Below are positions 27,583-37,126 of a stretch of DNA of 64,000 nt, piece after piece. A model generated the notes under the pieces. That model saw only the letters and a program-made list of their open reading frames with translations, was not told the DNA's origin and searched no databases. The first letter of the stretch is position 1, and each line of letters opens with the position of its first letter. The translations under genes and the position numbers were made by a program. Source of the stretch: Thermosynechococcus sp. NK55a (GTDB lineage Bacteria; Cyanobacteriota; Cyanobacteriia; Thermosynechococcales; Thermosynechococcaceae); contig NC_023033.1 of the NCBI RefSeq assembly GCF_000505665.1, positions 2,384,313 to 2,448,312 of the forward strand, in the 5' to 3' direction.

Positions 27583-28371
27583 CTATCTTCCCAAAAAGGC
27601 GACCACCTTGGCGAATACCTGCTCTCGCTCCACATCCAGGGGGAGCAAATGATCCGAATCCTTGAGCCAATGCAATTCCTTGTTGGGACTGCCTAAGTCT
27701 TCATAGATCCTCTGTGCCCCTTGGGGGTCCACGATGGTGTCGGCGCGACTTTGGAGAATCAGTGTCGGTGTTGTGATCATGGGCAGCTCCTGCTCCACTT
27801 GGGCAATGAGGTCGAGGGCACTGCCTACTGCCTGTAAATTGAAACTCTTAAAAAAACAGGCTTCTTCCGCTGCTTGGCGCAGAGCGCGATCGCGAATCGG
27901 TAGGCTCCGCCGAGGTACCCAAGGAATCCAGCGACCAAGGGACCGCACCAGCCTCTCGGGTCTGACGGCGGAAAACCAAGGTCGATAGATGCGCAAAAAG
28001 GGCGCAAGGAGCACTAGGGCATCAACGGAATAGTGATAGGCAAGATGGAGGGCTAGGGTTCCTCCTGTGGAAAAGCCAACCACCGCAACCGTTGAGTAGC
28101 TCTCTCGCAAGACTTGGAAGGCGGTGACGACGGCCTCATACCACTGCGGCCATGTCGAGGCGGGCATTTGGGCACTGGGGCGATCGTGCCCCGGATACAG
28201 AATGCCCTGAACCGTCCAACCCGTTTCATAGAGAACTTCTCCCAAAAGCTGCAGTTCATAAGCCCCACCCCCCAAGCCATGGAGGAGCAAACAGGCGCGA
28301 TCGCCCGCCCTATGGCCATAGAAAAAGGGAAGATTGACCAGACTCACAATACCCTCGAGCCCTTCATGCAA
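27583..28371 (-). CDS. Alpha/beta hydrolase, carboxylesterase-like
   Basis: A 262-residue serine hydrolase of the thermostable monoglyceride lipase/carboxylesterase type. The oxyanion segment is LLLHGLGGGAYEL, the nucleophile elbow VVGFSTGG, the acid is in QSRADTIVDP, and the catalytic His is in KDSDHLLPLD near the C terminus. No signal peptide is seen. It is first in the minus-strand run that continues with tusA, rsgA and the HpnB-like gene. Substrate unknown. Confidence 0.88.
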   Translation of the reverse strand: MHEGLEGIVSLVNLPFFYGHRAGDRACLLLHGLGGGAYELQLLGEVLYETGWTVQGILYPGHDRPSAQMPASTWPQWYEAVVTAFQVLRESYSTVAVVGFSTGGTLALHLAYHYSVDALVLLAPFLRIYRPWFSAVRPERLVRSLGRWIPWVPRRSLPIRDRALRQAAEEACFFKSFNLQAVGSALDLIAQVEQELPMITTPTLILQSRADTIVDPQGAQRIYEDLGSPNKELHWLKDSDHLLPLDVEREQVFAKVVAFLGR

Positions 28372-28447
28372 CCACCATAAAAAATCTACCCCGATCGCTC
28401 GAGGTAGAGGAGGCGGCGTTCACCTAGGCAGCAGTTGCCCAGTGAGC

Positions 28448-30715
28448 CTAAAAGCGCTCGTGGAACGTGCGGTTAATAACATCCAACTGTTGTTCGCGGG
28501 TGAGTTTAATGAAATTCACCGCATATCCAGACACCCGAATGGTGAGTTGTGGGTACAGTTCAGGGTGATCCATAGCATCTAGCAACATTTCGCGGTTGAG
28601 CACGTTGACGTTGATGTGGAAGCCCTGATCATGGATGTACCCATCCAACATATTCACCAGGTTGCTGATTTGATCTTCCCGGGTCTTGCCAAGGGCACTA
28701 GGCACGATAGAGAAGGTATTGGAGATGCCATCTTGGGCATGGATATAGGGCAACTTGGCCACGGACGCTAGTGAGGCGATCGCCCCTTTGGTATCGCGAC
28801 CGTGCATGGGGTTGGCCCCTGGCGCAAAAGGTTCACCCGCCTTGCGGCCATCGGGAGTACTGCCGGTTTTCTTGCCATAGACGACGTTGGAGGTAATCGT
28901 CAGGATTGACTGGGTGGGCACCGCATTGCGGTAGGTTTTGTGTTTGCGGACTTCGTTCATGAAGGTTTCCACGACCCACACCGCAAGACTATCCACGCGA
29001 TCGTCATTGTTGCCGTACTTCGGAAAGTCGCCCTTGATCTCGTAGTCCACGGCCAACCCTTCGGCATTCCGGATTACTTTCACCTCGGCGTACTTAATGG
29101 CCGAGAGGGCATCCGCCACCACCGATAGACCAGCCACCCCACAGGCCATTGTGCGGAAGACATCGCGATCGTGGAGCGCCATCTCCAGCCGCTCATAGCA
29201 GTACTTATCGTGCATATAGTGGATGACGTTAAGGGTATTTACATACACCTTCGCCAACCAAGCCATCATCTGCTCAAAGCGTGGCAGCACCTCTTCCCAC
29301 TTCAGTGTGTCGCCGGTAATTGGGGCAAACATCGGTGCCACCTGCTGACCAGAGACTTCATCCCGACCACCGTTGATTGCGTAGAGGAGGGCTTTGGCCA
29401 AGTTCACCCGTGCCCCAAAGAATTGCATTTGTTTGCCGACTCGCATCGCCGAAACGCAGCAGGCGATCGCGTAGTCATCCCCCCAGTAGGGACGCATCAA
29501 GTCGTCGTTTTCGTATTGGATGGAACTGGTGTCAATGGACACTTGAGCACAGAAACGCTTGAAGGCCTCTGGCAAGTTTTCCGACCACAGCACCGTCAGG
29601 TTGGGTTCGGGGGCAGGCCCCAGGGTATAGAGGGTATTCAAAATACGGAAGCTGGTTTTCGTCACCAACGGGCGACCATCGAGACCCATACCGCCAATGG
29701 ACTCCGTGACCCACGTGGGATCCCCAGAGAAGAGTTCATTGTATTCCGGCGTCCGCAGGAAGCGCACCATCCGCAGTTTCATGACAAAGTGGTCAATCCA
29801 CTCTTGAATGTCGGCTTCTGTGGCTGTGCCCTGACGCAAATCTCGCTCAAAGTAAATGTCAAGAAAGGTTGAGACCCGCCCAAGGGACATGGCAGCGCCG
29901 TTTTGTTCTTTGACCGCCGCCAGGTAGCCAAAGTAGAGCCACTGAATAGCCTCTTTGCCATTGGCCGCTGGCCGCGAAATATCAAAGCCATAGCTGGCGG
30001 CCATTTCCTTGAGTTCATTGAGGGCTTTGATTTGCTCTGAGAGCTCTTCTCGCAGGCGGATGGTTTCTTCATCCATGACATCGACTTCAAGGGAGGCCTG
30101 CTGCGCCTGTTTGTCGGCAATCAAGCGATCTACCCCGTAGAGCGGCACGCGGCGATAGTCACCAATAATCCGACCCCGGCCGTAGGCATCTGGCAGTCCG
30201 GTAATGATTCCCGATTTACGGCAGCGGCGCATTTCGGGTGTGTAGGCATCAAAGACGCCATCGTTGTGGGTTTTGCGATATTTGGTAAAGATTTCCTTCG
30301 TGCGCGGATCTAGTTCATAGCCGTAGGCCTTGAGGGCGGTTTCAACCACGCGAATGCCGCCAAAGGGCATAATCGCCCGTTTCAAGGGCTTATCGGTTTG
30401 CAGGCCAACGATTTGCTCCAGCTCCCGATCGATGTAACCCGGTGGGTGGGCTGTGATTGAGGAAGGCACGCTGGTGTCGGCATCAAGGACGCCTTTTTCG
30501 CGCTCTAGAGCCATCAGCGCACGCACTTTTGCCCAGAGTTGCTGGGTGCGATCGCTGGCGCCTACGAGGAAGGAAGCATCTCCGGTGTAGGGGGTATAGT
30601 TGCGCTGAATAAAGTCGCGCACATCAATGTGCTCAACCCAGTCACCCCCTGTAAATCCTTGCCATGCCGCTTCGGGCAATTCTGTGTAGCGTGTAGTGTA
30701 GCGTGTACAGTTCAT
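28448..30715 (-). CDS. pflB: Pyruvate formate-lyase (formate acetyltransferase)
   Basis: A 755-residue glycyl radical enzyme converting pyruvate and CoA to acetyl-CoA and formate under anoxia. The catalytic Cys-Cys pair is in [13 protein letters not shown] (about residue 415) and the radical glycine is Gly730 in RVSGYAV. Length and both domains match full PflB. The ATG at 30715 has AGGA about nine bases upstream and starts [12 protein letters not shown], encoded by a short direct repeat. The radical-SAM activase pflA is not adjacent and must be elsewhere. It implies fermentative capacity in the dark. Confidence 0.95.
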   Translation of the reverse strand: MNCTRYTTRYTELPEAAWQGFTGGDWVEHIDVRDFIQRNYTPYTGDASFLVGASDRTQQLWAKVRALMALEREKGVLDADTSVPSSITAHPPGYIDRELEQIVGLQTDKPLKRAIMPFGGIRVVETALKAYGYELDPRTKEIFTKYRKTHNDGVFDAYTPEMRRCRKSGIITGLPDAYGRGRIIGDYRRVPLYGVDRLIADKQAQQASLEVDVMDEETIRLREELSEQIKALNELKEMAASYGFDISRPAANGKEAIQWLYFGYLAAVKEQNGAAMSLGRVSTFLDIYFERDLRQGTATEADIQEWIDHFVMKLRMVRFLRTPEYNELFSGDPTWVTESIGGMGLDGRPLVTKTSFRILNTLYTLGPAPEPNLTVLWSENLPEAFKRFCAQVSIDTSSIQYENDDLMRPYWGDDYAIACCVSAMRVGKQMQFFGARVNLAKALLYAINGGRDEVSGQQVAPMFAPITGDTLKWEEVLPRFEQMMAWLAKVYVNTLNVIHYMHDKYCYERLEMALHDRDVFRTMACGVAGLSVVADALSAIKYAEVKVIRNAEGLAVDYEIKGDFPKYGNNDDRVDSLAVWVVETFMNEVRKHKTYRNAVPTQSILTITSNVVYGKKTGSTPDGRKAGEPFAPGANPMHGRDTKGAIASLASVAKLPYIHAQDGISNTFSIVPSALGKTREDQISNLVNMLDGYIHDQGFHINVNVLNREMLLDAMDHPELYPQLTIRVSGYAVNFIKLTREQQLDVINRTFHERF

Positions 30716-30926
30716 AGTCCATGTTCCTCATCAAGTGGGCAGCAACTTCTCGCGATCGCCTGTAACCGATAGCGATCGCTCCTTCCAACCAGCAAGAACC
30801 TGCTAACTGCAACTGCTAGAAAATGCGTAAGAGATTAAAAAATTGCCCTCAATCCACAAATGCCAATCAACCTTTTGTAGGCCAAGCCCCATCACTATTT
30901 TTCGGCCTGCTTACACCTACACCTTC

Positions 30927-30932
30927 ATTATA
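30927..30932 (-). promoter_or_regulatory. Candidate -10 box of the pflB promoter
   Basis: TATAAT on the minus strand lies about 211 bases upstream of the pflB ATG, in the 293-base spacer between pflB and dusB. No good -35 is found at 16-18 bases, so an activator may be needed. If used, it gives a long leader of about 205 nt. Two HIP1 octamers lie in that leader. Confidence 0.35.
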
Positions 30933-31008
30933 ACCCTTCGGCTCTAGAAGCTTCTTTTACGAAGTTTTTGTGAAAATGTTGCGAAACACAAATCTTTTTT
31001 TCATTTGT

Positions 31009-32052
31009 TTAGGCTGCGATCGCCTCCATTTCGGAGGCCATTTGCAAGCGCTCAATTGCTGCATCGAGGAGAGCTAAACCAGCCTCTAGGGTTTCAATGC
31101 GACACAATTCACCGCGCAGTTCTGCTGCATCGGCAAAGCCCTTGGCGTACCACGTCAAATGCTTACGCGCTTGGCGAATCCCCCGTTCCCCTTTGTACTC
31201 CCAGAGGGCAATCAGATGATCTCGCGCACATTGCAGACGCTCAACCACCGTTGGCGCAGGCCGCAATTCCCCCGTTTTCAAAAAGTGATCAATTTCTCCC
31301 ACCAAGAAGGGATATCCCATCGTTCCCCGCGAGCACATCACCCCATCTGCCCCGGTTTGCTCCAAGCAGCGGACTGCCGCCTCTACCGAGAAAATATCGC
31401 CATTGGCAATCACGGGAATACTGACGCGCTCCTTCACCCGCGCAATCCACTCCCAGCGGGCTGGGCCATTAAAGCCCTGGGCACGGGTACGCCCATGAAC
31501 CGTAATCATTGCCGCACCAGCATCTTCCATCGCCTTGGCAAAGTCAAGGATATTGATTTCCTCATCACTCCAGCCAATGCGAGTTTTCACCGTGACTGGC
31601 ACAGGCACCGCCTTTGAGACCGTACGCACAATGGTTACTGCTGTTTGTACATCCCGCAGTAGGGAAGAACCACCGCCATTCTTCGTGATTTTATTCACGG
31701 GGCAGCCCATATTGATGTCCACGGTGTCTGCCCCTTCAGCCACTGCCTTTATCGCGGCTTCTGCGAGAAAATCAGGCCGACAGTCAAAAAGCTGAATACT
31801 GATGGGATGCTCATTCGCATCCACTTCCATAATCCGGGGTAATGTTTTCAGATAGTGCAGCCCCGACGCACTGACCATCTCGGTATACATCATCGACTCA
31901 GGGGCATATCGGCGCACTAAGCGGCGAAAGACGAGGTCCGTTACACCTGCTAAAGGGGACTGCAATACCCGACTATTGACCCTAACAGAGCCAATCTGCA
32001 GTGGCGTGGCTAAACGGGCTTTGAGCGCTGGTGACAGGGTTGGCGTGCTCAT
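31009..32052 (-). CDS. dusB: tRNA-dihydrouridine synthase, DusB type
   Basis: A 347-residue FMN enzyme reducing uridines in the tRNA D-loop. Visible motifs are SPLAGVTDLVFRRL, the DINMGCPVNKITKNGGGSSLL catalytic Cys region (the Cys of GCPVNK), VKTRIGW, VHGRTRAQGF and VIANGDIFS with the phosphate-binding VMCSRGTMG. Family assignment to DusB follows from these segments. It is monocistronic between pflB and a glycosyltransferase on the same strand. Confidence 0.94.
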   Translation of the reverse strand: MSTPTLSPALKARLATPLQIGSVRVNSRVLQSPLAGVTDLVFRRLVRRYAPESMMYTEMVSASGLHYLKTLPRIMEVDANEHPISIQLFDCRPDFLAEAAIKAVAEGADTVDINMGCPVNKITKNGGGSSLLRDVQTAVTIVRTVSKAVPVPVTVKTRIGWSDEEINILDFAKAMEDAGAAMITVHGRTRAQGFNGPARWEWIARVKERVSIPVIANGDIFSVEAAVRCLEQTGADGVMCSRGTMGYPFLVGEIDHFLKTGELRPAPTVVERLQCARDHLIALWEYKGERGIRQARKHLTWYAKGFADAAELRGELCRIETLEAGLALLDAAIERLQMASEMEAIAA

Positions 32053-32160
32053 AAAATGACTAGCTTAACAACTGATACTTGGAAACTCAAAGTACTGAGG
32101 GAAGCTAATTAATTCTATCAAAAGCTCGCCCGTCAACCTACCGCTGGTTCCTTACATCAC

Positions 32161-32198
32161 ATTTTTAATTTCACTTTGAATTTTTAATTTCACTTTGA
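32161..32198. repeat. Perfect 19-bp tandem duplication at the 3' end of a glycosyltransferase gene
   Basis: ATTTTTAATTTCACTTTGA occurs twice in direct succession (32161-32179 and 32180-32198). Because 19 is not a multiple of three, the second copy changes frame and supplies the stop codon at 32171-32173. The unit is AT-rich compared with the neighbouring genes. It looks like a recent slippage or repair duplication. Confidence 0.95.
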
Positions 32199-33136
32199 TA
32201 GGCTGCATAAACCGCTTGAACATTGTACCAGTTCAAAAAGATGCGAGCCACCTCAAGGGCATCTTGGGGGCGACCGATGTTAATCAACCATTGCAACAGG
32301 GGTGCCAGGGTTTTTTCATTGAGCATACCACCGAGGGATAGGATTGCCCAAAGAAGGTAATGAAAAGGGGTCATTTGAATCATGAGCTTCACTTCCCAAA
32401 TCGGATGCTTTTTATAGAACAAGACCCCCATTCTCCCCCTTTCAATCTCTTTCTGAATGAGGGCAGGCACTTGGCTGAGGGAAAAGGAGGGATGCCAGTG
32501 GTAGCCAACTGCTTCAGGGCACTTCAGTAATCGTAAACCTAATTTTTTTAGGCGCACCCCTAGTTCTAAATCTTCCCAGCCGTAGAGTTGAAACTGGGTA
32601 TCAAAGAGGCCTGCCTTTTCCAACCAGTGGCGGGCGATCGCCACATTTCCCGTTGCAAAATAGGCAGCTGAAAAATCAGTTATCTTATATGGCTCTGAAG
32701 TTGGATCTTCAAAATTACAGGTATTAATCACACGCCCATAGGAAAAGGCAGGAACCTGAGTCACATCCTCTATTCCAAGGCGTTTTTGTTCTCGCATTAA
32801 GCGCCGCACATGGGCATCTAAGAAGGTTGAAGTCACAACTAAGTCGCTATCAATAAAAATCATCCAGTCACCCTGAGCTGCTTGGATACCTAAGTTGCGA
32901 GCAGCTGCAGGACCAAGATGCTCCTGTTGCAACCATTGCACACAGGGAAATTCATGACGATGCTCTTTGAGCCACTCAACCGTATTGTCCGTTGAACCAT
33001 CGTCAACAATAATGACTTCATAGCCCTTGATGCCCAGATCAGGATGCCATCTTTGATGGGCGATCGCCCGCACACACTTTTCTAAAATCGGCAAACGATT
33101 ATAGGTAGGAATTACAACGCTAAAAAACATGATCAC
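32171..33136 (-). CDS. Family 2 glycosyltransferase
   Basis: A 321-residue GT-A fold enzyme. FSVVIPTYNRLPILEKCV opens the nucleotide-sugar domain, IIVDDGSTDNTVE and the metal site FIDSDLVV follow, and the acceptor segment YGWEDLELGVRLKKLG carries the probable catalytic ED. A C-terminal hydrophobic stretch (FHYLLWAILSLGGML) may touch the membrane. It is probably involved in surface polysaccharide or glycan synthesis; donor and acceptor are unknown. The last residues (SEIKNSK) are set by a 19-bp tandem duplication that moves the stop codon. Confidence 0.9.
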   Translation of the reverse strand: MIMFFSVVIPTYNRLPILEKCVRAIAHQRWHPDLGIKGYEVIIVDDGSTDNTVEWLKEHRHEFPCVQWLQQEHLGPAAARNLGIQAAQGDWMIFIDSDLVVTSTFLDAHVRRLMREQKRLGIEDVTQVPAFSYGRVINTCNFEDPTSEPYKITDFSAAYFATGNVAIARHWLEKAGLFDTQFQLYGWEDLELGVRLKKLGLRLLKCPEAVGYHWHPSFSLSQVPALIQKEIERGRMGVLFYKKHPIWEVKLMIQMTPFHYLLWAILSLGGMLNEKTLAPLLQWLINIGRPQDALEVARIFLNWYNVQAVYAAYQSEIKNSK

Positions 33137-33164
33137 TCCCGAAACGTGGTCTTGAGCTCCTCAA

Positions 33165-34052
33165 CTAGCTTGTTCTATCTAAAACCCAACTATGAAGACG
33201 GTGAGAACAAAGGCGCAGAAACGCATGGTCAAGGTTTTTTTCTGCTTCTGTTCCTTTATAACATTGCTTTAGCTGCCACAGGAGTTGGAACGTTTTCCAT
33301 GGGTCTTTCTCTGCTTCCTGAGCCTCAGTTCGCGCAATACCTAACTTGACACTTAGGAGTTGCTGCCAGTGGCGCGAACGAATCCGTTGACTATTTTGAG
33401 CTTGCTGGCGGCGGTAAAGGCTGGAGGTTTGTTTCCGATGCGTCCGGTATTGGAGAAGTGCCTCCGGGAGATTCCCCATCTTGAACCCTGCTGCCCATGC
33501 CCGCTGCCATAGATCATAATCTTCCACCAGTGGCCACTCAGAGGAGTACCTCAGCTCCTTGAATACCTCCGAGCGACCGATCACAGATGGATGGGCAAAA
33601 GGTACACCAAACAACAGCTCTGCTTCACAACCTTCATGGGAATAGGGATAGTGCCAGTAACCAGTTGCTGTGCCGATGAGTTGAACCGATGCGCCACAAA
33701 TATCTAATTTCTTCTCCCAAAGAAAGTTAAGCTGAGATGCGAACCTATGAGGTAGAGCCACGTCATCTGCATCCATTCTGGCGATATACTCACCCCTAGC
33801 AATTTCAATTGCTTGATTCAGTGTTTTGACTAAACCTTGGTTAGATTGGTTGATTAAGCAAATACGAGAATCAATTTTTGCATAATTCGACAATATTTCA
33901 AATGATTTATCCAAGGAACCATCATTAATTATAATCAACTCAAAATTATCAACGGTTTGACTAATGATAGATTCCATAGCTAAATGAAGATATTTTTCGG
34001 AATTGTAAACAGGTAAGATCACTGAAATAAGTGGCTTATTAATGACATTCAT
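33165..34052 (-). CDS. Family 2 glycosyltransferase with AT-rich 5' end
   Basis: A 295-residue GT2 enzyme starting MNVINKPLISVILPVYNSEKYL, with IIINDGSLDKS, the metal site ARMDADDVALP and a WPLVEDYDLWQRA acceptor motif. The ATG at 34052 is chosen; the frame continues to 34190 without resembling the family. About 27% of bases in 33901-34080 are G or C, against more than 50% further into the gene, so the 5' part looks imported or recombined. It lies 28 bases upstream of the other glycosyltransferase and probably shares its transcript. Confidence 0.88.
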   Translation of the reverse strand: MNVINKPLISVILPVYNSEKYLHLAMESIISQTVDNFELIIINDGSLDKSFEILSNYAKIDSRICLINQSNQGLVKTLNQAIEIARGEYIARMDADDVALPHRFASQLNFLWEKKLDICGASVQLIGTATGYWHYPYSHEGCEAELLFGVPFAHPSVIGRSEVFKELRYSSEWPLVEDYDLWQRAWAAGFKMGNLPEALLQYRTHRKQTSSLYRRQQAQNSQRIRSRHWQQLLSVKLGIARTEAQEAEKDPWKTFQLLWQLKQCYKGTEAEKNLDHAFLRLCSHRLHSWVLDRTS

Positions 34053-34104
34053 GATGAAATTATTAACAAAAATAGCGATTGAAGAGAGAGTTAAAAATAG
34101 TCGC

Positions 34105-34860
34105 TCACTCGAAGGTGTATTGCAAAAGAGCCATGGCCCCCATTGCCAGGCCAGCCCCGACTGTGGTGTTAATACCATTGACCAGTTCATTGCTGAGCCA
34201 AGGGTAGCGTCCCTGCAGCGTTGCTCCCACTAGACTCTCCACAAGATTGGCAAAGAAAGCAGCAAGGATGCAAATGGGAATGGCGATCGCCCCCATCAAG
34301 CCCACACTCCAGCCTAGCAGAGCAATTGCAGTCGCACCAACTAGCCCCGCCAGGGTTCCCTCTAGGCTCACGGCACCTTCAGTGCCCCGCGGCACAGGTT
34401 GCAGTGTGGTGATGAGGAACGTGCGCTGGCCATAGGCTTTGCCTACTTCACTGGCACAGGTGTCCGACAGCTTCGTACTAAAACTGGCAACAAACGCCAC
34501 TAGGAATAACTCCCGCCATTGGGGAAGTAAAACTACAAGGAGTGCGCAGACAGTCCCTGTAAAAGCCGAGCCCCAGACGTTCTCCGGTCCGCGCGCCCCT
34601 GAGCGTTTTTCCGCAATACCAGCGGCCTCTTTTTCGGTCATACCGAGGCGGGTGACAGCTGAACCAACAAGGAAATAGACCATGACAATCAGATAGCCTT
34701 GCCAGCTTAAGGTGCCCCAAATCAGCACGCCGAGGAGCCACGCATGGAAAAGTCCTGCTGGGGTGAGTAATTTTTGCCGGGTCAGAAGGGCGATCGCGCC
34801 AAGGACGGTATTGAGCAAAACACCCATCCACCAAGGATTCAGTAACAGGATGCCATCCAC
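34105..34860 (-). CDS. DUF92/TIGR00297 membrane protein, VTE6-like (putative phytyl-phosphate kinase)
   Basis: A protein of about 251 residues with six or seven membrane helices. Conserved segments are GLFHAWLLGVLIWG, the KRSGARGPENVWGSAFTGTV loop, SFSTKLSDTCASEVGKAYG, and PVPRGTEGAVSLEGTLAGL. Plant VTE6 and its cyanobacterial counterpart act as phytyl-phosphate kinases supplying phytyl-diphosphate for tocopherol and phylloquinone. Start choice is uncertain: GTG at 34860 has GGAGGG eight bases upstream; an ATG at 34899 would add 13 residues. It is divergent from the metal-permease gene. Confidence 0.82.
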   Translation of the reverse strand: MDGILLLNPWWMGVLLNTVLGAIALLTRQKLLTPAGLFHAWLLGVLIWGTLSWQGYLIVMVYFLVGSAVTRLGMTEKEAAGIAEKRSGARGPENVWGSAFTGTVCALLVVLLPQWRELFLVAFVASFSTKLSDTCASEVGKAYGQRTFLITTLQPVPRGTEGAVSLEGTLAGLVGATAIALLGWSVGLMGAIAIPICILAAFFANLVESLVGATLQGRYPWLSNELVNGINTTVGAGLAMGAMALLQYTFE

Positions 34861-34921
34861 GAGAACCGCCCTCCGACTGTACTGGCAGCACCTTATCATA
34901 CTTTTCAGACATAGAGGACAG

Positions 34922-35767
34922 ATGATGATCACTTGGCTATTGGAACCACTGCAACACGCGTTTATGGTCAAGGCACTGGGAGTAAGCACCCTTGTGGGCG
35001 GCGTTTGTGCCGTATTGTCTTGTTTTTTGACCCTGAAGGGCTGGGCACTGATGGGGGATGCCGTGTCCCATGCAGTCTTACCTGGTGTGGTTTTGGCCTA
35101 CTGGCTAGGGTTACCCCTTGCTTTGGGAGCTTTTGTCTTTGGTCTGATGGCCGTGACCCTGATTGGTTTCATTCAGCAGCAGACAAGGGTAAAGGAGGAT
35201 ACCGTTATTGGCTTGGTGTTTACGGGCTTTTTTGCCTTGGGGTTGGTGTTGCTCTCGAAAACCGCCAGTAGCGTTGACCTGATGCACATTCTCTTTGGGA
35301 ATGTCTTGGGCATTAGCGATCGCGACCTCTGGCAAACGGTCATTGTTAGCCTCATGACACTGATCACGATCGCTCTCTTGCATCGCGACTTGATCCTCTT
35401 TTGCTTTGATCCGACCCATGCCCGCACCATTGGTCTGAATACAACGCTGCTGTACTATCTTCTGCTGGCGTTGCTATCCCTAACCACTGTGGCTGCCCTG
35501 CAAACCGTGGGCATCATTCTCGTTGTGGCGATGCTAATTACACCGGGGGCAACCGCCTATTTGCTGAGCGATCGCTTTGGCATCATGGTACTGATTGCCC
35601 TAGCCGTGGGTGGTCTTGGCAGTTTACTGGGCACCTACATCAGTTACTACCTTGATGTGTCAACGGGTGGCTGTATTGTTGTCCTGCAAGCAGTGATTTT
35701 TTTCCTGACGATGATTTTTGCCCCCAAGCATGGTCTTTTGGCCAAAGCCCGCTCTCCCCTGAGTTAG
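34922..35767 (+). CDS. Metal ABC transporter permease (ZnuB/MntB family)
   Basis: A 281-residue permease with eight or nine helices. Family features include LVGGVCAVLSCFLTLKGWALMGDAVSHAVLPGVVLAYW near the N terminus and VGIILVVAMLITPGATAYLLSDR toward the C terminus. It belongs to the Mn/Zn/Fe importers and is closest by eye to cyanobacterial MntB, which supplies manganese for photosystem II. The ATPase and binding protein are not adjacent, so it is either a lone permease or part of a split transporter. The ATG at 34922 is chosen; an upstream frame to 34712 runs through the divergent gene. Confidence 0.88.
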   Translation: MMITWLLEPLQHAFMVKALGVSTLVGGVCAVLSCFLTLKGWALMGDAVSHAVLPGVVLAYWLGLPLALGAFVFGLMAVTLIGFIQQQTRVKEDTVIGLVFTGFFALGLVLLSKTASSVDLMHILFGNVLGISDRDLWQTVIVSLMTLITIALLHRDLILFCFDPTHARTIGLNTTLLYYLLLALLSLTTVAALQTVGIILVVAMLITPGATAYLLSDRFGIMVLIALAVGGLGSLLGTYISYYLDVSTGGCIVVLQAVIFFLTMIFAPKHGLLAKARSPLS

Positions 35768-35871
35768 GCTGAAGGATTAGATTATTTTTATTTTCTGAGG
35801 TGTTGCCGATGCCTTTGCTAGAGTTCATGATATAGTTGCCCCATATTTATCATGGGTGAAGAAGTTGCGTT

Positions 35872-37107
35872 ATGGAGTCAGATCAACGGTGGCCTACGGA
35901 ACCTGTTCCGTCTGAAGTCCGCGCCTCCTTTGTCTTGGGAGAGGTAGGCATTGCATCTGGCAACAGTGACCATGGCGCACCAGCCGATGTGTTAAGGAGT
36001 TATGACAGCTTGGTGGAAACTTCAGCGGCGCGCATCAAAGTGATTGGTGTCGGTGGTGGCGGTGGCAATGCAGTTAACCGCATGATTGCCAGTAATGTGG
36101 CTGGTGTTGAATTTTGGTGCGTCAATACTGATGCCCAGGCGCTCGCCCAATCCCAAGCCCACCGCTGCCTGCAAATTGGCCAGAAACTCACCCGTGGTCT
36201 TGGTGCAGGTGGCAACCCTGCCATTGGTCAAAAGGCGGCTGAAGAATCCCGTGAAGACCTTGCTGCGGCGCTCAAGGATGCTGATTTGATTTTCATTACC
36301 TGTGGCATGGGTGGCGGTACTGGCACTGGTGCTGCCCCAATTGTGGCGGAAGTAGCCAAGGAACAGGGAGCCCTAACCGTGGCAGTGGTGACCCGCCCCT
36401 TTACCTTTGAGGGTCGTCGTCGAGCGAGCCAAGCCGATGAAGGGATTGAAGCACTGCAAAGTCGCGTTGATACCCTAATCGTGATTCCCAATGACAAGAT
36501 TCTCTCGGTGATCTCTGAGCAAACATCGGTTCAGGATGCGTTTCGCGTTGCCGATGATGTGCTGCGCCAAGGGGTTCAGGGGATTTCCGACATTATTAAC
36601 CTGCCGGGGCTGATTAACGTGGATTTTGCCGATATTCGCTCGGTGATGGCTGATGCCGGTTCTGCCATGATGGGCATTGGTATTGCCTCTGGAAAGTCAC
36701 GAGCCACTGAAGCCGCCCTCAGTGCCATTTCCTCACCGCTACTGGAGGGGTCTATCGAGGGTGCCAAGGGCGTTGTCTTTAACATTACAGGGGGCACAGA
36801 TCTCACCCTCCATGAAGTCAATGCTGCTGCAGAGGTCATTTACAATGTGGCCGATGCCAACGCCAATATCATCTTTGGTGCTGTGATTGATCCCCAAATG
36901 CAAGGGGAAGTTCAAATCACCGTTATCGCCACTGGCTTTAGTGGTGAACCCATGAGCCGCAGCCGTACCACAACCAAGACAACACCCCTGACGAACCGCC
37001 CCCTAACAACGGCACCTCCCACTCCTGAAGCACCTGCACCAGAGGTTGAAGCCAAACCCAGGTTGGATATTCCTGAGTTTCTCCAGCGACGGCGACCAAC
37101 CCCCTAG
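35872..37107 (+). CDS. ftsZ: Cell division protein FtsZ
   Basis: A 411-residue tubulin-like GTPase forming the Z ring. The N-terminal extension of about 50 residues precedes [17 protein letters not shown]; the tubulin signature [10 protein letters not shown] and the T7 loop [11 protein letters not shown] are intact. A Pro/Thr-rich linker (about 365-395) leads to the conserved C-terminal tail [12 protein letters not shown], which binds FtsA/SepF-type partners. It is a single gene, not in a dcw cluster; mraY and ddl are elsewhere in the window. Confidence 0.97.
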   Translation: MESDQRWPTEPVPSEVRASFVLGEVGIASGNSDHGAPADVLRSYDSLVETSAARIKVIGVGGGGGNAVNRMIASNVAGVEFWCVNTDAQALAQSQAHRCLQIGQKLTRGLGAGGNPAIGQKAAEESREDLAAALKDADLIFITCGMGGGTGTGAAPIVAEVAKEQGALTVAVVTRPFTFEGRRRASQADEGIEALQSRVDTLIVIPNDKILSVISEQTSVQDAFRVADDVLRQGVQGISDIINLPGLINVDFADIRSVMADAGSAMMGIGIASGKSRATEAALSAISSPLLEGSIEGAKGVVFNITGGTDLTLHEVNAAAEVIYNVADANANIIFGAVIDPQMQGEVQITVIATGFSGEPMSRSRTTTKTTPLTNRPLTTAPPTPEAPAPEVEAKPRLDIPEFLQRRRPTP

Positions 37108-37126
37108 GTATACAAGGCACCCATCC

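Noticed and set aside
30970-30995. TTGTG ... CACAA inverted repeat as a CRP/FNR-type site near pflB
   Set aside because: Spacing of 14 bases does not fit the N6 spacing of such sites, and it is closer to the dusB end.
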